DNA of 64,000 bases from Saccharothrix australiensis (GCF_003634935.1 NZ_RBXO01000001.1:1513501-1577500), one strand, 5' to 3'; shown: positions 1 to 10,948, numbered from the stretch's first letter. The notes: generated by a model not told the origin, from the sequence alone. A program made the numbers and translations.

Positions 1-1
1 G

Positions 2-166
2 GAAACCGTGAAGGACGTCGTCCGGGTGCTCACCGAGCGCGACGAGCTGCGCACCGGAGACCCGGACCTGCGGTTCTCGTCCACGGGACCGGTGGAGCCG
101 TTCGCGAGGCTGGCCCGTCGATTCCTGCCCCGGTTGGAAACCGCGGCTTTCCACTCCCACACATGA
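2..166 (+). CDS. murI: Glutamate racemase, C-terminal end (partial)
   Basis: The last 54 codons of a gene that starts before the window. The translation (ETVKDVVRVLTERDELR, then FARLARRFLPR near the end) matches the C-terminal helices of actinobacterial glutamate racemase, which makes D-glutamate for peptidoglycan. Its stop overlaps the next start as ATGA, implying translational coupling. In mycobacteria murI also precedes the MBL gene, rph and rdgB, so context agrees. The catalytic cysteines lie outside the window, so the call rests on the tail and on synteny. Confidence 0.8.
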   Translation, partial: ETVKDVVRVLTERDELRTGDPDLRFSSTGPVEPFARLARRFLPRLETAAFHSHT

Positions 167-993
167 TTTGGCACTCTCCAACGGTGCTGTTGACCATCCT
201 CGGCTGCTCGGGCAGCCTGCCGGGGCCGAACGGCCCCGCATCCGGCTACCTCGTCGAGGCGGACGGCTACCGGATCGCGCTCGAACTGGGTAACGGCGTG
301 CTGGCCTCCCTGCATGCGCACTGCGACCCGTTCTCGCTGGACGCGCTGCTCTTCTCGCACCTGCACCCGGACCACTGCGCCGACTTCACGACGTTCACCG
401 TGATGCGCCGCTACCACACCGATCCGCCGCACGACACGACGCGGTTCCGGCTACCCGTGCACGGCCCGGCGGAAGCGCCGCGGCGGTTCGCCCGCGCGTA
501 CGCCGAGAACGACGAAGAACTGACCACGGCCGACCTGTCGGACGTGTACGAGTTCCACGCCTTCACCGCCGAGCCGTTCCGCATCGGCCCGTTCGAGATC
601 ACCACCGCACGCGTCGACCACCCCGGCGAGGCGTACGGGTTCCGCATCGCGACGGAGGGCGCGAGCCTCGCCTACACCGGGGACAGCGGGCCGTGCGCGG
701 CCCTGCGCTCCCTGGCCTGCGGCGTGGACGTGCTGCTGTCGGAGGCGACCTGGACGCACGCCGACGACCGCCCGCCCGGCACGCACCTGTCCGGCGTGCA
801 GGCGGGTGAGCTGGCCGCGGCGGCGGGCGTCGGGAAGCTCCTGTTGACCCACGTGGCGCCGTGGACGGACGCGGAGGCGGTGCTCGCCGAAGCGCGCAGC
901 CGGTTCGACGGGCCGGTCGAACTGGTGCGGCGGGGCCAGGGGCACACGGTCGGCGCGCGGGCGGTCCGGGTGATCGGCGGGCACGGCACCTGA
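163..993 (+). CDS. MBL-fold hydrolase, Rv1339-like cyclic nucleotide phosphodiesterase
   Basis: A 276-residue metallo-beta-lactamase-fold protein. The HxHxDH zinc signature is visible as H66-L-H68-P-D70-H71. A histidine in VDHPGEAYGFR, the aspartate in YTGDSGP and a late histidine in LLLTHVAPW supply the other metal ligands. Family knowledge: the mycobacterial homologue in the same murI-rph context is an atypical class II cAMP phosphodiesterase; older annotations call it arylsulfatase or RNase Z-like. No signal peptide is seen, so it is cytosolic. The ATG overlaps the murI stop (ATGA). The cAMP role is inferred from family and position. Confidence 0.85.
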   Translation: MIWHSPTVLLTILGCSGSLPGPNGPASGYLVEADGYRIALELGNGVLASLHAHCDPFSLDALLFSHLHPDHCADFTTFTVMRRYHTDPPHDTTRFRLPVHGPAEAPRRFARAYAENDEELTTADLSDVYEFHAFTAEPFRIGPFEITTARVDHPGEAYGFRIATEGASLAYTGDSGPCAALRSLACGVDVLLSEATWTHADDRPPGTHLSGVQAGELAAAAGVGKLLLTHVAPWTDAEAVLAEARSRFDGPVELVRRGQGHTVGARAVRVIGGHGT

Positions 994-1045
994 CGGGTGC
1001 GGTGGTGTGGGCGAAGTCGCCGGGGTCACCGGCGGTGGCGTCGAC

Positions 1046-1051
1046 TAACGT
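1046..1051 (+). promoter_or_regulatory. -10 element TAACGT, leaderless start
   Basis: TAACGT ends seven bases before the GTG at 1059, the spacing at which transcription begins on the start codon. It supports this start over the in-frame GTG at 1035. Confidence 0.5.
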
Positions 1052-1058
1052 CGATCCC

Positions 1059-1454
1059 GTGTCGAACGTCGAGGTGCGTCAGGTCGGTAAGCACGAATTC
1101 GTCGCCACCAACGACCGGGGCGCGTCCGTGCGCGTCGGCCGCAAGGGCGCGGAAGGGGCGTTCACGCCGGTCGAGCTGCTGCTCGCGGCGGCGGCCGGCT
1201 GCGCGGCGGTGACGGCGGAGACGCTGATCACCCGCCGGGTCGGCGACGGCCTGGTGGCCCGCGCGGACGACGTGCGGCCGGAGGGCGCGCACCAGCTCGA
1301 CGCCGTGCCGGTGGCGCTGGAGTACGACGTGTCGTCGCTGTCGCCGGAGGACCGGGCCGCGCTGGACGCCGCCGTGCGGCGGGCGATCGAGCAGCTGTGC
1401 ACGGTCACGCGGACGTTGAAGAAGGCGCCGCCCACGCCGTTGACGCTGCCGTGA
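1059..1454 (+). CDS. OsmC family protein
   Basis: 131 residues with the OsmC/Ohr-type pattern: an N-terminal strand region (VRVGRKGAEGAFTPVELLLAAAAGCAA) with the conserved Cys in the A-A-A-G-C helix, and a second Cys in the C-terminal AIEQLCTVTRTL segment. Family members are homodimeric thiol peroxidases acting on organic hydroperoxides, using the two cysteines. The GTG at 1059 is chosen because a -10 element lies seven bases upstream and no Shine-Dalgarno is present. It may be distinct from true OsmC or Ohr because it is short and generic; the exact substrate is unknown. Confidence 0.82.
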   Translation: MSNVEVRQVGKHEFVATNDRGASVRVGRKGAEGAFTPVELLLAAAAGCAAVTAETLITRRVGDGLVARADDVRPEGAHQLDAVPVALEYDVSSLSPEDRAALDAAVRRAIEQLCTVTRTLKKAPPTPLTLP

Positions 1455-1520
1455 AGGCTGAAGGCTGAAGGTCGCGAGCTCGGAGGTCGAAGGCCGGCCG
1501 GCCGTGGCTGAAGGCTGAGG
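1454..1520. repeat. Short GGCTGAAG direct repeats
   Basis: The gap after the OsmC stop holds four imperfect copies of GGCTGAAGG-like units, two adjacent and two spaced. It is a simple-sequence patch between convergent genes and has no clear terminator stem. Confidence 0.4.
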
Positions 1521-1597
1521 CGCCGGGGGCGGTCGGTGGTCCCCTGCCGTGGTCCCGTTGCGCCAGAAGACGAAGTGAGGGAAGAGGAGGCGTTGGG

Positions 1598-2116
1598 TCA
1601 GCTGGCGCCCACGCCGTCCCACACGGCGGTGGAGCCGCTGTGGCCGATGCGCACGGTCTGCACGGTGGTGGCCGCGCCGGCGGCGATCACCAGGACGGCC
1701 ACCACGACCGAGATCCGCCGCCAGGTCCTGGGCACGGCGGTGTCGTCCGCCGCCGCCGCGCGCTCCCGGTCGGCCAAGCGGCCCGCGACCAGCAGCGCCA
1801 CGACCACCACCCCGAAGCCCAGGGCGAACGGCAGGAGGTCGTTGCCCAGTTCGGCGTGCTGCCGGATCAGGGGGTTGTCCAGGTTCGCCAGGCGGGCCTC
1901 CAGCTGCTCGCCCGCCTTCTGCGCGGGCAGCACCGAGCCCACGCCGAGCAGCGTCACGCCGAGCAGCGGCCACGCGTAGCGCTGCCGCCACCGCGGCACC
2001 ACGGCCAGCGCGGCCGCCGCCACCGCGGCCAGCGGCAGGAGCACCACGACCGCGTGCACCAGCAGCGGGTGCGCCGGGAGACCGAAGATCGTCACCAGGT
2101 CGTCTGCGAGTGCCAT
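1598..2116 (-). CDS. DUF2231 membrane protein
   Basis: 172 residues with four hydrophobic segments at about 20-42, 48-66, 93-113 and 135-153. The opening GLPAHPLLVHAVVVLLPLA is the characteristic DUF2231 signature, whose histidines suggest metal or heme binding as in related redox-linked membrane domains. The ATG at 2116 has a GGGAGAGG Shine-Dalgarno. It is divergent from rph and convergent with the OsmC gene. Function is unknown; heme binding is only inferred from the conserved histidines. Confidence 0.75.
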   Translation of the reverse strand: MALADDLVTIFGLPAHPLLVHAVVVLLPLAAVAAAALAVVPRWRQRYAWPLLGVTLLGVGSVLPAQKAGEQLEARLANLDNPLIRQHAELGNDLLPFALGFGVVVVALLVAGRLADRERAAAADDTAVPRTWRRISVVVAVLVIAAGAATTVQTVRIGHSGSTAVWDGVGAS

Positions 2117-2158
2117 GCCTCTCCCTACGCCAGTGGGACGTTCCCGGGTTCAGCGCCT

Positions 2159-2164
2159 TAGGGT
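2159..2164 (+). promoter_or_regulatory. -10 element TAGGGT of rph
   Basis: TAGGGT ends six bases before the GTG at 2171. No Shine-Dalgarno is present, so rph is probably leaderless. Confidence 0.5.
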
Positions 2165-2170
2165 AGTGCC

Positions 2171-2931
<761 letters not shown>

Positions 2932-2935
<4 letters not shown>

Positions 2936-3537
2936 AGCTCCTGCTCGCGTCCCGCAACGCCAAGAAGCTCGCCGAGCTGCGCCGCATCCTGGAGTTCGAG
3001 GGCGTGGCCGGCGTCGACGTCGTCGGCCTGGCCGACGTGCTGCCGTTCCCGGAGGCGCCCGAGACCGAGCCGACCTTCGAGGGCAACGCCCTGGCGAAGG
3101 CCCGCGACGCGTTCGCCGCGACCGGCCTGCCGTCCGTCGCGGACGACTCGGGGATCGCGGTCGACGCCCTGAACGGGATGCCCGGCGTCCTGTCGGCCCG
3201 GTGGTCCGGTGCGCACGGCGACGACCTCGCCAACCTGGAGCTGCTGCTGGGCCAGTTGCGCGACGTGCCGGACGAGCGGCGCGGCGGGGCGTTCGTGTGC
3301 GCGGCGGCCTTCGTCGCGCCCGGTGGGGTCGAAGCGGTGGTGCGCGGGGAGTGGCGCGGGACGATCCGCCGCGAGCCCGCCGGCGTCAACGGGTTCGGCT
3401 ACGACCCGATCTTCCAGCCCGAGGGGCGCGACGTGACGGCGGCCGAGCTGTCGCCGGCGGAGAAGGACGAGTCGTCCCACCGGGGCCGCGCCCTGCGACT
3501 GCTGCTGCCGCACCTCCGGGGCCTGGCGGGCTCCTAG
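2932..3537 (+). CDS. rdgB: dITP/XTP pyrophosphatase (RdgB/HAM1)
   Basis: 201 residues. It hydrolyses non-canonical purine triphosphates (dITP, XTP) to monophosphates and keeps them out of DNA and RNA. The N-terminal [32 protein letters not shown], the [22 protein letters not shown] catalytic loop and the [10 protein letters not shown] motif followed by [12 protein letters not shown] are all present. The GTG start overlaps the rph stop by four bases. The rph-rdgB pairing is common in bacteria and supports both calls. Confidence 0.97.
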
Positions 3538-3642
3538 TCGCGGCCGCTGTCACGGTCGTGGCGTCGGCCTGCCCGTGGGGGTGACCGCGCGGTCTCCCCC
3601 GGGGGGCGCTGCCGCGTGGCGCGCCCCCGGCCGCGGCACGGG

Positions 3643-4116
3643 TCAGGCGGGCAGTTCGCGCAGCAGCTTGGCCACGTGGCCGGTCGCGCGGACGTTGTAC
3701 ATCGCCTTGGCGATCCGGCCCTCCGGGTCGACCAGGAACGTCGAGCGGATGACGCCCATGACCGTGCGGCCGTAGTTCTGCTTCTCGCCGAACGCGCCCC
3801 ACTCGGCCAGCACCTTGCGGTCCACGTCGGACAGCAGCGGGAAGTTCACGCCCTCCGCCTCGGCGAACTTCGCCAGCTTCTCCGGCTTGTCGGGCGAGAC
3901 GCCCACGACGTCGTACCCGGCCTTCGCGAGTTCGCCGATGCTGTCCCGGAAGTCGCACGCCTGCTTGGTGCAGCCGGGCGTGCCCGCCGCCGGGTAGAAG
4001 TAGACGACCACGGAGCGGCCCAGGTAGTCGGACAGCGAGACGGGCTTGCCCTCGCTGTCGGGCAGCGTGAACGCCGGGGCCTGGTCGCCGGGGGACAGGC
4101 GCTTCTGCTCGGTCAT
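3643..4116 (-). CDS. bcp: Thioredoxin-dependent peroxiredoxin, BCP/PrxQ type
   Basis: 157 residues. The active-site block GTPGCTKQACDFRD gives the peroxidatic Cys49 and the resolving Cys54 five residues later, the 2-Cys arrangement of PrxQ. It reduces hydroperoxides with thioredoxin in the cytosol. The ATG at 4116 is preceded by TAGCGT (4125-4130) with an eight-base gap, a possible leaderless arrangement. The gene is convergent with rdgB. Confidence 0.95.
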   Translation of the reverse strand: MTEQKRLSPGDQAPAFTLPDSEGKPVSLSDYLGRSVVVYFYPAAGTPGCTKQACDFRDSIGELAKAGYDVVGVSPDKPEKLAKFAEAEGVNFPLLSDVDRKVLAEWGAFGEKQNYGRTVMGVIRSTFLVDPEGRIAKAMYNVRATGHVAKLLRELPA

Positions 4117-4172
4117 GACCCCAGACGCTACAGGCCGCCGCCGACGCCGTCGGTCGGGCGGACCGGCCGGGG

Positions 4173-4715
4173 TCAGGCCAGGCCCTCGAACGTGGCGCTC
4201 GGCTCCTGCCCGGCCCCGCTGGGCTCGACCACCAGGTGCAGCCGCACCGGTTCCTCGGGCACGGCGAACGCCAGGGTCAGCACCGTGTCGCCGCCCGGCG
4301 CGATCTCGGTGACCGCGCCCGCGAGGCCGTTGAGGCCCTGGACGGAGTCGAGCACCTCGGCCACCGGCTCGCCGCCGACCGTCGCGCGCACCGCAAGCTG
4401 GCTGGTGCGGTAGGCGGTCTTGGCGCTGTTGGCGACGGTGAGCGCGAACACGGCCGTGCGCGGCGCCCTCGGGAACGACGTGTCGCTCGGCTTCAGCGAC
4501 CGGGCGGGTGAGACGGTGACGGCCAGGCCGTTGGGCCACCTGCGCTGGGTGCCGAACGCCGTGGCGGGCGCCGCCGCGGGTGGCGCCTGGTCCGGCTTCG
4601 CCCTGGTGCTGGAGGGTGGTTCCAGGACGGAGGCGTCGGAAAGCCCGGAGTGGTCCGCACATCCCGCCAAGGCCACCGCCAGGCACAGGCCGACGGCCAG
4701 TCCGGCGAACTTCAC
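4173..4715 (-). CDS. Secreted lipoprotein of unknown function
   Basis: 180 residues. A lipoprotein signal peptide ends in the lipobox LAGC (Cys at about residue 19), followed by a Ser/Pro/Ala-rich linker to about residue 60. The remaining 120 residues read as beta strands (AVFALTVANSAKTAYRTSQL, VLTLAFAVPE), like DUF4352-type immunoglobulin-fold lipoproteins. The GTG start has a GGGGAGG Shine-Dalgarno. The 288 bases upstream (4716-5003) hold no gene I can support. No enzymatic motif is seen. Confidence 0.7.
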   Translation of the reverse strand: MKFAGLAVGLCLAVALAGCADHSGLSDASVLEPPSSTRAKPDQAPPAAAPATAFGTQRRWPNGLAVTVSPARSLKPSDTSFPRAPRTAVFALTVANSAKTAYRTSQLAVRATVGGEPVAEVLDSVQGLNGLAGAVTEIAPGGDTVLTLAFAVPEEPVRLHLVVEPSGAGQEPSATFEGLA

Positions 4716-5003
4716 GAACCTCCCCTTCCCGCCCCGGCGGTGGGCTTGCAGCGACTCCCACCACCATGACGGTGCCCGGAGGTGCTCGGGGGCGGATGAA
4801 GGGCCTTGATTCGGACCTGGTGCCGGCCTGTGGCCAAGCCGTGATGCCGCGACGCCGCCCGCGTGGGCGGCGCCACACTGACGGGGGCGCTGCCCACGCG
4901 GACCGCGGCGGCGTCTGCCCGGGCGGCGTGCCGCCCGTGAGTTAGGGAGCGCGTCGGGGGGCGTGCGCGCTCGATAGGATCATCGCGCGGTTCGGGCCGA
5001 CCG

Positions 5004-6038
<1,035 letters not shown>

Positions 6039-6195
6039 ACCGTGCTGCAACGCGCGGGTACCCGGAAGCCTTCCGCGTGTGACCCGGTGCACGGCGGTCG
6101 CCGCCCGGCTCGCGCCGCCCGGCTCGCGCCGCGTGGGTCGCGCCGCGTGGGTCACATCGGGGAAGCGCCGCCGCGCCGCGCGTGTTGCCCGGTAC

Positions 6196-7233
6196 GTGGA
6201 CGTCGTGGTGATCGGTGCGGGGCAGGCCGGCCTGTCCGCCGCCTACTTCCTCGGTCGGGCCGGTCTGGACCACGTCGTGCTGGACGCCGAGGAGGGTCCC
6301 GGCGGCGCGTGGCGGCACCGCTGGCCGACGTTGCGGATGGCCACCGTGCACGGCATCCACGACCTGCCCGGCATGCCGTTCGACCCGCCCGACCCCGCCG
6401 CGCGGGCGAACGAGGCGCTGCCCGCCTACTTCGCCGACTTCGAGCGCCGCAACGGGATCGCCGTGCGCCGGCCGGTGCGCGTCCGCGCCGTCCGCGACGA
6501 CGGCGGCCTGCTCGCGGTCGAGACCGACCGGGGCGTGCTGCGCGCCAGGGCGCTGGTCAACGCCACCGGCACGTGGACGCGCCCGTTCTGGCCCCGCTAC
6601 CCCGGCCAGGAGCTGTTCCGGGGTCGTCAGCTGCACTCGTCGCAGTACCGCGGCCCGGAGGAGTTCGCGGGCGGCCACGTCGTCGTGGTCGGCGGCGGCA
6701 CCTCCGCCGTGCAGCAGCTGCTGGAGATCGCCGGCACCGCCACCACGACCTGGGTCACCCGCCGCGAGCCGGTGTTCCGCGACGAGCCGTTCACGCCGGA
6801 GGTCGGCCGGGCCGCCGTGGCGCTGGTCGAGGACCGGGTCCGCGCCGGCCTGCCGCCCCGCAGCGTCGTCGACGTCACCGGGCTCAGCCTCACCCCGGCG
6901 GTGCGCGCGGCGCTGGCGGACGGCACCCTCGACCGGCGGCCGGTGTTCGACCGGATCACCGAGGACGGCGTGGTCTGGGCGGACGGCGCGGCCGTGCGCG
7001 CCGACGCCATCCTGTGGGCCACCGGCTTCCGCGCCGCGCTCGACCACCTCGCGCCGCTGCGCCTGCGCGGCCCCGGCGGCGGCATCCGGCTCGACGGCAC
7101 GAGGGTCGTGGCGGACCCGCGCGTGCACCTGGTCGGCTACGGCCCGTCGGCGAGCACGGTCGGCGCGACGCGGGCCGGCCGGGCCGCCGCGCGCGAGCTG
7201 CGGGACCTGCTCACGCGGGAGCGGGCCGCCTGA
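6196..7233 (+). CDS. FAD-dependent oxidoreductase, flavoprotein monooxygenase type
   Basis: About 345 residues. An N-terminal FAD-binding GxGxxG ([20 protein letters not shown]), a [13 protein letters not shown] segment, a second nucleotide-binding motif [14 protein letters not shown] for NAD(P)H at about 160, and the [16 protein letters not shown] block near the C terminus show a two-dinucleotide-domain flavoprotein of the YhbS/CzcO-like group. The GTG at 6196 is the first in-frame start adjacent to the FAD motif; an upstream open frame is rich in Arg/Ala and not protein-like. It overlaps the next, convergent gene by 23 bases. Confidence 0.88.
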   Translation: MDVVVIGAGQAGLSAAYFLGRAGLDHVVLDAEEGPGGAWRHRWPTLRMATVHGIHDLPGMPFDPPDPAARANEALPAYFADFERRNGIAVRRPVRVRAVRDDGGLLAVETDRGVLRARALVNATGTWTRPFWPRYPGQELFRGRQLHSSQYRGPEEFAGGHVVVVGGGTSAVQQLLEIAGTATTTWVTRREPVFRDEPFTPEVGRAAVALVEDRVRAGLPPRSVVDVTGLSLTPAVRAALADGTLDRRPVFDRITEDGVVWADGAAVRADAILWATGFRAALDHLAPLRLRGPGGGIRLDGTRVVADPRVHLVGYGPSASTVGATRAGRAAARELRDLLTRERAA

Positions 7234-8515
7234 ACACCCGCCCGGCCCACAGCCGGCTCGCCACGTCGAGCCGGTAGCGCGCCAGGTCCCACCGCCGCAC
7301 GCGCCGCCGCGCCAGGAACTCCCGCGCGGCGGCCTCGTCGAAGAACCACGGGAACACCGTCGGCGGGTCGTTGAAGCCCTCCCACAGCTCCTCCCCGATC
7401 GACGGGTGGTGCGCGGCGGCGAGCAGCACGTCCCGCTGGAACGGGCGCAGCGGCGCGAGGAGCCCGTTGCTGAAGTCGTTGGTGCGCCTGCCGGTCTCCC
7501 AGAACTCGTCGAACCAGGACCGGAGCTGCTCGGCGGTGCCGTCGTAGCCGGCCAGCCGGTCCGCGAAGAACCGGGCCATCCGGGTCGCGTTGTTCGCGCC
7601 CTGCCCGGCGATCGGGTCGTTGAGCACCACCGCGTCACCCAGCCCCAGCACGTGCCGCCCGGACGGCAGCACCGCCACCGGCCGCCGCACCACCGGGACC
7701 ACCGAGCCCTTCAGCCACGTGACGGGGCTGGTCGGCGTCACCGGCGCGAGGAAGTCCAGGTGGCCCGGCAGCAGGTCGGCGACCACCTCGCGCAGCACGG
7801 CGAGCCCCTCCGCCGCCGACGTGACCCCGCCGAACCGGTCCGCCCGCCCGCCGGGCACCGCCTCCACCGTGACCGCCCGCGACTCGCCCGCGTCCTTGTC
7901 CCAGAACGGGATCCAGAACACCTCCGCCGTGCCGGGCACGAACGTGAAGAGGATGTCCCGGTACCGGGGGTGCGCCGCGAGGTCGTAGCCGCGCACGTTC
8001 ACCATGAACAGCGCGCGCTGCGCGGTGGTGTGCACCGAGCGCGCGTCGTCGCGCGGGAACAGCTCGGGGAAGGCCCGGCTCCCCACGGTCACCACGACCA
8101 GGTCGTGGCGCGCGGCGAGCGCGTCCAGGTCGTCGGCGTCGACCGACCCGGTGACCACCGCCGCGCCGCGCCGGGCCAGTTCCCGCAGCCCGTGGGCGAA
8201 CTTCAGCCGCTGGTCCACCGCCAGCGCCGGCTTGCGCAGCGGCGCGTCGACGGTGAACGCCGCGCGCCCGTCGTCGGTGTGGACGTCGAGCCTGATCCGC
8301 CCCGGGCGCGGCGCCTCGGGCCAGCGCTCCAGCCCCAGTTCGGCCTCGTACTCGACCTGGTCGCCGAACAGGCACGCCGTGGGCCGCCCGCCGGAGTCGA
8401 GGTACTCCTGCGCGGTGCGGTCCGAGTGCAGGGTGACCCGCCACCCGGCCCGCAGCAGGGCCGCCGACAGGACGATCCCCGCCTGACCGGCTCCCACCAC
8501 CGCGACCGAGCGCAC
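7211..8515 (-). CDS. FAD-dependent monooxygenase, styrene monooxygenase (StyA)-like
   Basis: 434 residues. The N terminus carries VAVVGAGQAGIVLSAALLRAGW for FAD. The middle (PRYRDILFTFVPGTAEVFWIPFWDKDAG) and the late block VLGLGDAVVLNDPIAGQGANNATRMA resemble StyA/PHBH-type flavin monooxygenases, in which this GD block contacts FAD. No NAD(P)H domain is seen, so an external flavin reductase would be needed, as for StyA; none is adjacent. A GTG start at 8515 is chosen. The 67-base gap to the histidine kinase holds divergent promoters. Confidence 0.82.
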   Translation of the reverse strand: MRSVAVVGAGQAGIVLSAALLRAGWRVTLHSDRTAQEYLDSGGRPTACLFGDQVEYEAELGLERWPEAPRPGRIRLDVHTDDGRAAFTVDAPLRKPALAVDQRLKFAHGLRELARRGAAVVTGSVDADDLDALAARHDLVVVTVGSRAFPELFPRDDARSVHTTAQRALFMVNVRGYDLAAHPRYRDILFTFVPGTAEVFWIPFWDKDAGESRAVTVEAVPGGRADRFGGVTSAAEGLAVLREVVADLLPGHLDFLAPVTPTSPVTWLKGSVVPVVRRPVAVLPSGRHVLGLGDAVVLNDPIAGQGANNATRMARFFADRLAGYDGTAEQLRSWFDEFWETGRRTNDFSNGLLAPLRPFQRDVLLAAAHHPSIGEELWEGFNDPPTVFPWFFDEAAAREFLARRRVRRWDLARYRLDVASRLWAGRVFRRPAPA

Positions 8516-8569
8516 CCCGCCGATGCTCCCGCGCGCCGCGCGGCGGGCATATCCGGCGATCGGGTCGAC

Positions 8570-8575
8570 TAGCCT
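8570..8575 (+). promoter_or_regulatory. -10 element TAGCCT of the two-component operon
   Basis: TAGCCT ends seven bases before the GTG at 8583, which has no Shine-Dalgarno, so the kinase mRNA is probably leaderless. Confidence 0.5.
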
Positions 8576-8582
8576 CGACCTC

Positions 8583-9653
8583 GTGCTCAGGGGGTTGCGC
8601 GTGGTGGCCGGCCTGCTGCTCGGCCTGGTCAGCGGGCCGGTCGGCCTGCTGGTCGTGGTGTTCGCCCGGTCGGCCGCGCCGCGGTTCGCCGCGCTGGAGC
8701 GCCGCCGGATCGGCGTGCTGCTGGGCATCGACAGCGCGGCGCCGACGCCGCCGCGCGCGGTGCGCTACCTGGCCGTGCGCGCCGCGGTGGGCCTGTTCGG
8801 CGGGTTCGTGCTGGGGTGGCTGTTCTACGGCATCGCCGTGGCCGTGATCGCGGGCCACCGGATCGCCGTGCGCGGGCTGGACGGGATCGACTGGCAGGAC
8901 GACGTGGTCACCCTGCTGTGGACGACGGCGGTCGGTGGCGTCCTGCTGTACCTGGAGGTGCAGGGCATCAAGGGCGTGGTGGCGCTGGAGGCCGGCGTGG
9001 CGCGCCGTTACCTCGGCCCGAGCGAGGCGGAGCTGCTGCACCGGCGGATCGACGAGCTGGCGGCGAGCCGCGCGGGCATCGTGGCCGCCGTGGACGCCGA
9101 GCGCCGCCGCATCGAGCGCGACCTGCACGACGGCGTCCAGCAGCGGTTGGTCGCGCTGGGCATGCTGCTCGGCCGCGCCCGGCGGCACCCCGAGCACGCC
9201 GAGGACCTGCTGCGCCAGGCGCACGACGAGTCCCGGCACGTGCTGGACGACCTGCGCGAGGTGGCCTGGCGCGTGTACCCGGCGGCGCTGGACGCCCTCG
9301 GGCTGGCCGACGCCCTGGAGGCCGTGGCGGACCGCTCGTCGATCCCGGTGAAGATCCGCTGCGCGCCGCCGCCCGCGCCCGCGCCGGTGGAGACGGCGGT
9401 CTACTTCGTGGTGTCCGAGGCGGTGACGAACGCGGCCAAGCACTCGGGTGCGACGATGATCGACGTGGACATCACGGGGGACGGCGGCGCGGTGCGCGTG
9501 CGGGTCGAGGACGACGGCGTCGGGGGAGCGGACCCGGCGGGCGGCGGCCTGGCCGGGCTGTCCCGTCGGGTGCTGGCGCTGGACGGCCGGTTCGGGGTGG
9601 ACAGCCCGGCGGGCGGTCCCACGGTGATCACCGCGGAGATGCCGTGCGGGTGA
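8583..9653 (+). CDS. Sensor histidine kinase, NarL-type partner (HisKA_3)
   Basis: 356 residues. Hydrophobic segments lie at about 8-27 and 65-90, with a further one at 108-124, so it is membrane-bound with little extracellular sequence. A helix follows, then the HisKA_3 phosphoacceptor box ERDLHDGVQQRLVALG with His182. The ATPase part shows the N box (VSEAVTNAAKHSGA) and G box (VEDDGVGGADPAGGGLAGLSRR). It would autophosphorylate and signal to the NarL-type regulator that overlaps it by ten bases. The stimulus is unknown. Confidence 0.93.
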   Translation: MLRGLRVVAGLLLGLVSGPVGLLVVVFARSAAPRFAALERRRIGVLLGIDSAAPTPPRAVRYLAVRAAVGLFGGFVLGWLFYGIAVAVIAGHRIAVRGLDGIDWQDDVVTLLWTTAVGGVLLYLEVQGIKGVVALEAGVARRYLGPSEAELLHRRIDELAASRAGIVAAVDAERRRIERDLHDGVQQRLVALGMLLGRARRHPEHAEDLLRQAHDESRHVLDDLREVAWRVYPAALDALGLADALEAVADRSSIPVKIRCAPPPAPAPVETAVYFVVSEAVTNAAKHSGATMIDVDITGDGGAVRVRVEDDGVGGADPAGGGLAGLSRRVLALDGRFGVDSPAGGPTVITAEMPCG

Positions 9654-10282
9654 TCCTGGCCGAGGACTCGACGCTGCTGCGCGAGGGCCTGGCCCGGCTG
9701 CTTGCCGAGGAGGGCCACGAGGTGGTGGCGGCCGTGGGCGACGCGGACGCCCTGCTCGAGGTGGTGGCCGCGTTCCTGCCCGACGTGGTGGTGACGGACG
9801 TGCGGATGCCCCCGACGAACTCCGACGAGGGGCTCAAGGCCGCGTTGGAGATCCGCCGGAGGCACCCCGGCGTGGGCGTGCTCGTGCTGTCGCAGTACGT
9901 GGAGCAGCGCTACGCCGCCGACCTGCTCACCGGGCACGCCGAGCGCGTCGGCTACCTGCTGAAGGACCGCGTGGTCGAGGTGGAGGAGTTCCTCGACGCG
10001 CTGCGCCGGGTGGGCGCGGGCGGGGTGGCGTTCGACCCGGAGGTGGTGCGCCGGCTGCTCGCGAAGTCCGCGCACCCGCTGGACGTGCTGACCGCGCGGG
10101 AGCGGGAGGTGCTGGCGCACATGGCCGAGGGGCACACGAACAACGCGATCGCGGCCCGGCTGCACGTGTCGCGCAGCGCCGTGGAGAAGCACGCGAACTC
10201 GATCTTCGACAAGCTGCGTCTGTCCGATGTGGACGGTTACAGTCGCCGGGTGCTGGCGATCCTGCGCTACCTGCGCTCCTGA
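9644..10282 (+). CDS. NarL/FixJ-family response regulator
   Basis: 212 residues. The receiver domain has the acidic pair AED near residues 6-8, the phosphoacceptor Asp52 in VVVTDVRMPP and the conserved Lys in YLLKDR. A LuxR-type helix-turn-helix occupies the C-terminal 60 residues (LTAREREVLAHMAEGHTNNA, then SRSAVEKHANSIFDKL). The GTG start lies inside the kinase gene, overlapping by ten bases, so the pair is translationally coupled. Targets are unknown. Confidence 0.95.
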   Translation: MRVILAEDSTLLREGLARLLAEEGHEVVAAVGDADALLEVVAAFLPDVVVTDVRMPPTNSDEGLKAALEIRRRHPGVGVLVLSQYVEQRYAADLLTGHAERVGYLLKDRVVEVEEFLDALRRVGAGGVAFDPEVVRRLLAKSAHPLDVLTAREREVLAHMAEGHTNNAIAARLHVSRSAVEKHANSIFDKLRLSDVDGYSRRVLAILRYLRS

Positions 10283-10878
10283 GCCTTGCTCCGGCTCAGG
10301 CGGGACACCACGAACCACACCACGGCCACGCCGACCGCGCCCAGCACGACCTTGGACGCGACGCCCAGGTACCGCTCCACCACGTGCCAGTTCTCGCCCA
10401 GGAAGTAGCCGGCGAGGATGAGCGCGGTGTTCCAGATCGCGCTGCCGGCGGCCGTGAACGCCAGGAACGAGGGCAGCGGCATCCGCTCCACCCCCGCCGG
10501 GATGGAGATGAGGCTGCGGAAGATGGGCACCATCCGGCCGAAGAACACCGTGGCGCGGCCGTGCCTGCGGAACCAGTCCTCGGTCTTGTCCACGTCGGAC
10601 ACCTTGACCAGCGGCATCTTCGCCGCGATCGCCCGCACCCGGTCACGGCCCAGCAGCGCGCCCACGTAGTACAGCACCACCGCGCCCACCACCGAGCCGG
10701 CGGTGGTCCACAGGATCGCGGCGACCAGGCTCATGCCGCCCTGGCTCGCGGTGAACCCGGCCAGCGGCAGGAACACCTCGCTCGGCAGCGGCGGGAACAG
10801 GTTCTCCAGCGCGATCGCGAGCCCGGCGCCGGGCGCGCCGAACGACTCCATCAGATCGATGACCCACTTGACATCCAT
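10267..10878 (-). CDS. DedA family membrane protein
   Basis: About 203 residues. It has the DedA signatures: ENLFPPLPSEVFLPLAGF with the membrane-embedded Glu and Pro, and FFGRMVPIFRSLISIPAG with the conserved Gly-Arg and Arg. Transmembrane stretches fall at about 10-35, 48-72, 133-155 and 170-192. DedA proteins act in phospholipid (undecaprenyl phosphate/phosphatidyl-lipid) flipping and envelope homeostasis. The ATG at 10878 has TAGCGT (10886-10891) seven bases upstream, a leaderless layout, so I prefer it over two upstream GTG codons. Confidence 0.93.
   Translation of the reverse strand: MDVKWVIDLMESFGAPGAGLAIALENLFPPLPSEVFLPLAGFTASQGGMSLVAAILWTTAGSVVGAVVLYYVGALLGRDRVRAIAAKMPLVKVSDVDKTEDWFRRHGRATVFFGRMVPIFRSLISIPAGVERMPLPSFLAFTAAGSAIWNTALILAGYFLGENWHVVERYLGVASKVVLGAVGVAVVWFVVSRLSRSKAQERR
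10278..10300. terminator. Bidirectional stem-loop at convergent stops
   Basis: CCTGAGCC and GGCTCAGG form a perfect eight-base-pair stem around a seven-base loop. It spans the overlapping ends of the response regulator and the DedA gene. There is no U run. Confidence 0.5.
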
Positions 10879-10948
10879 GATCACCACGCTACGAACGGGC
10901 GGTGGTGGCGTGCCATGAAGCGGACCGCACGACGGGGTGCGGAAAACC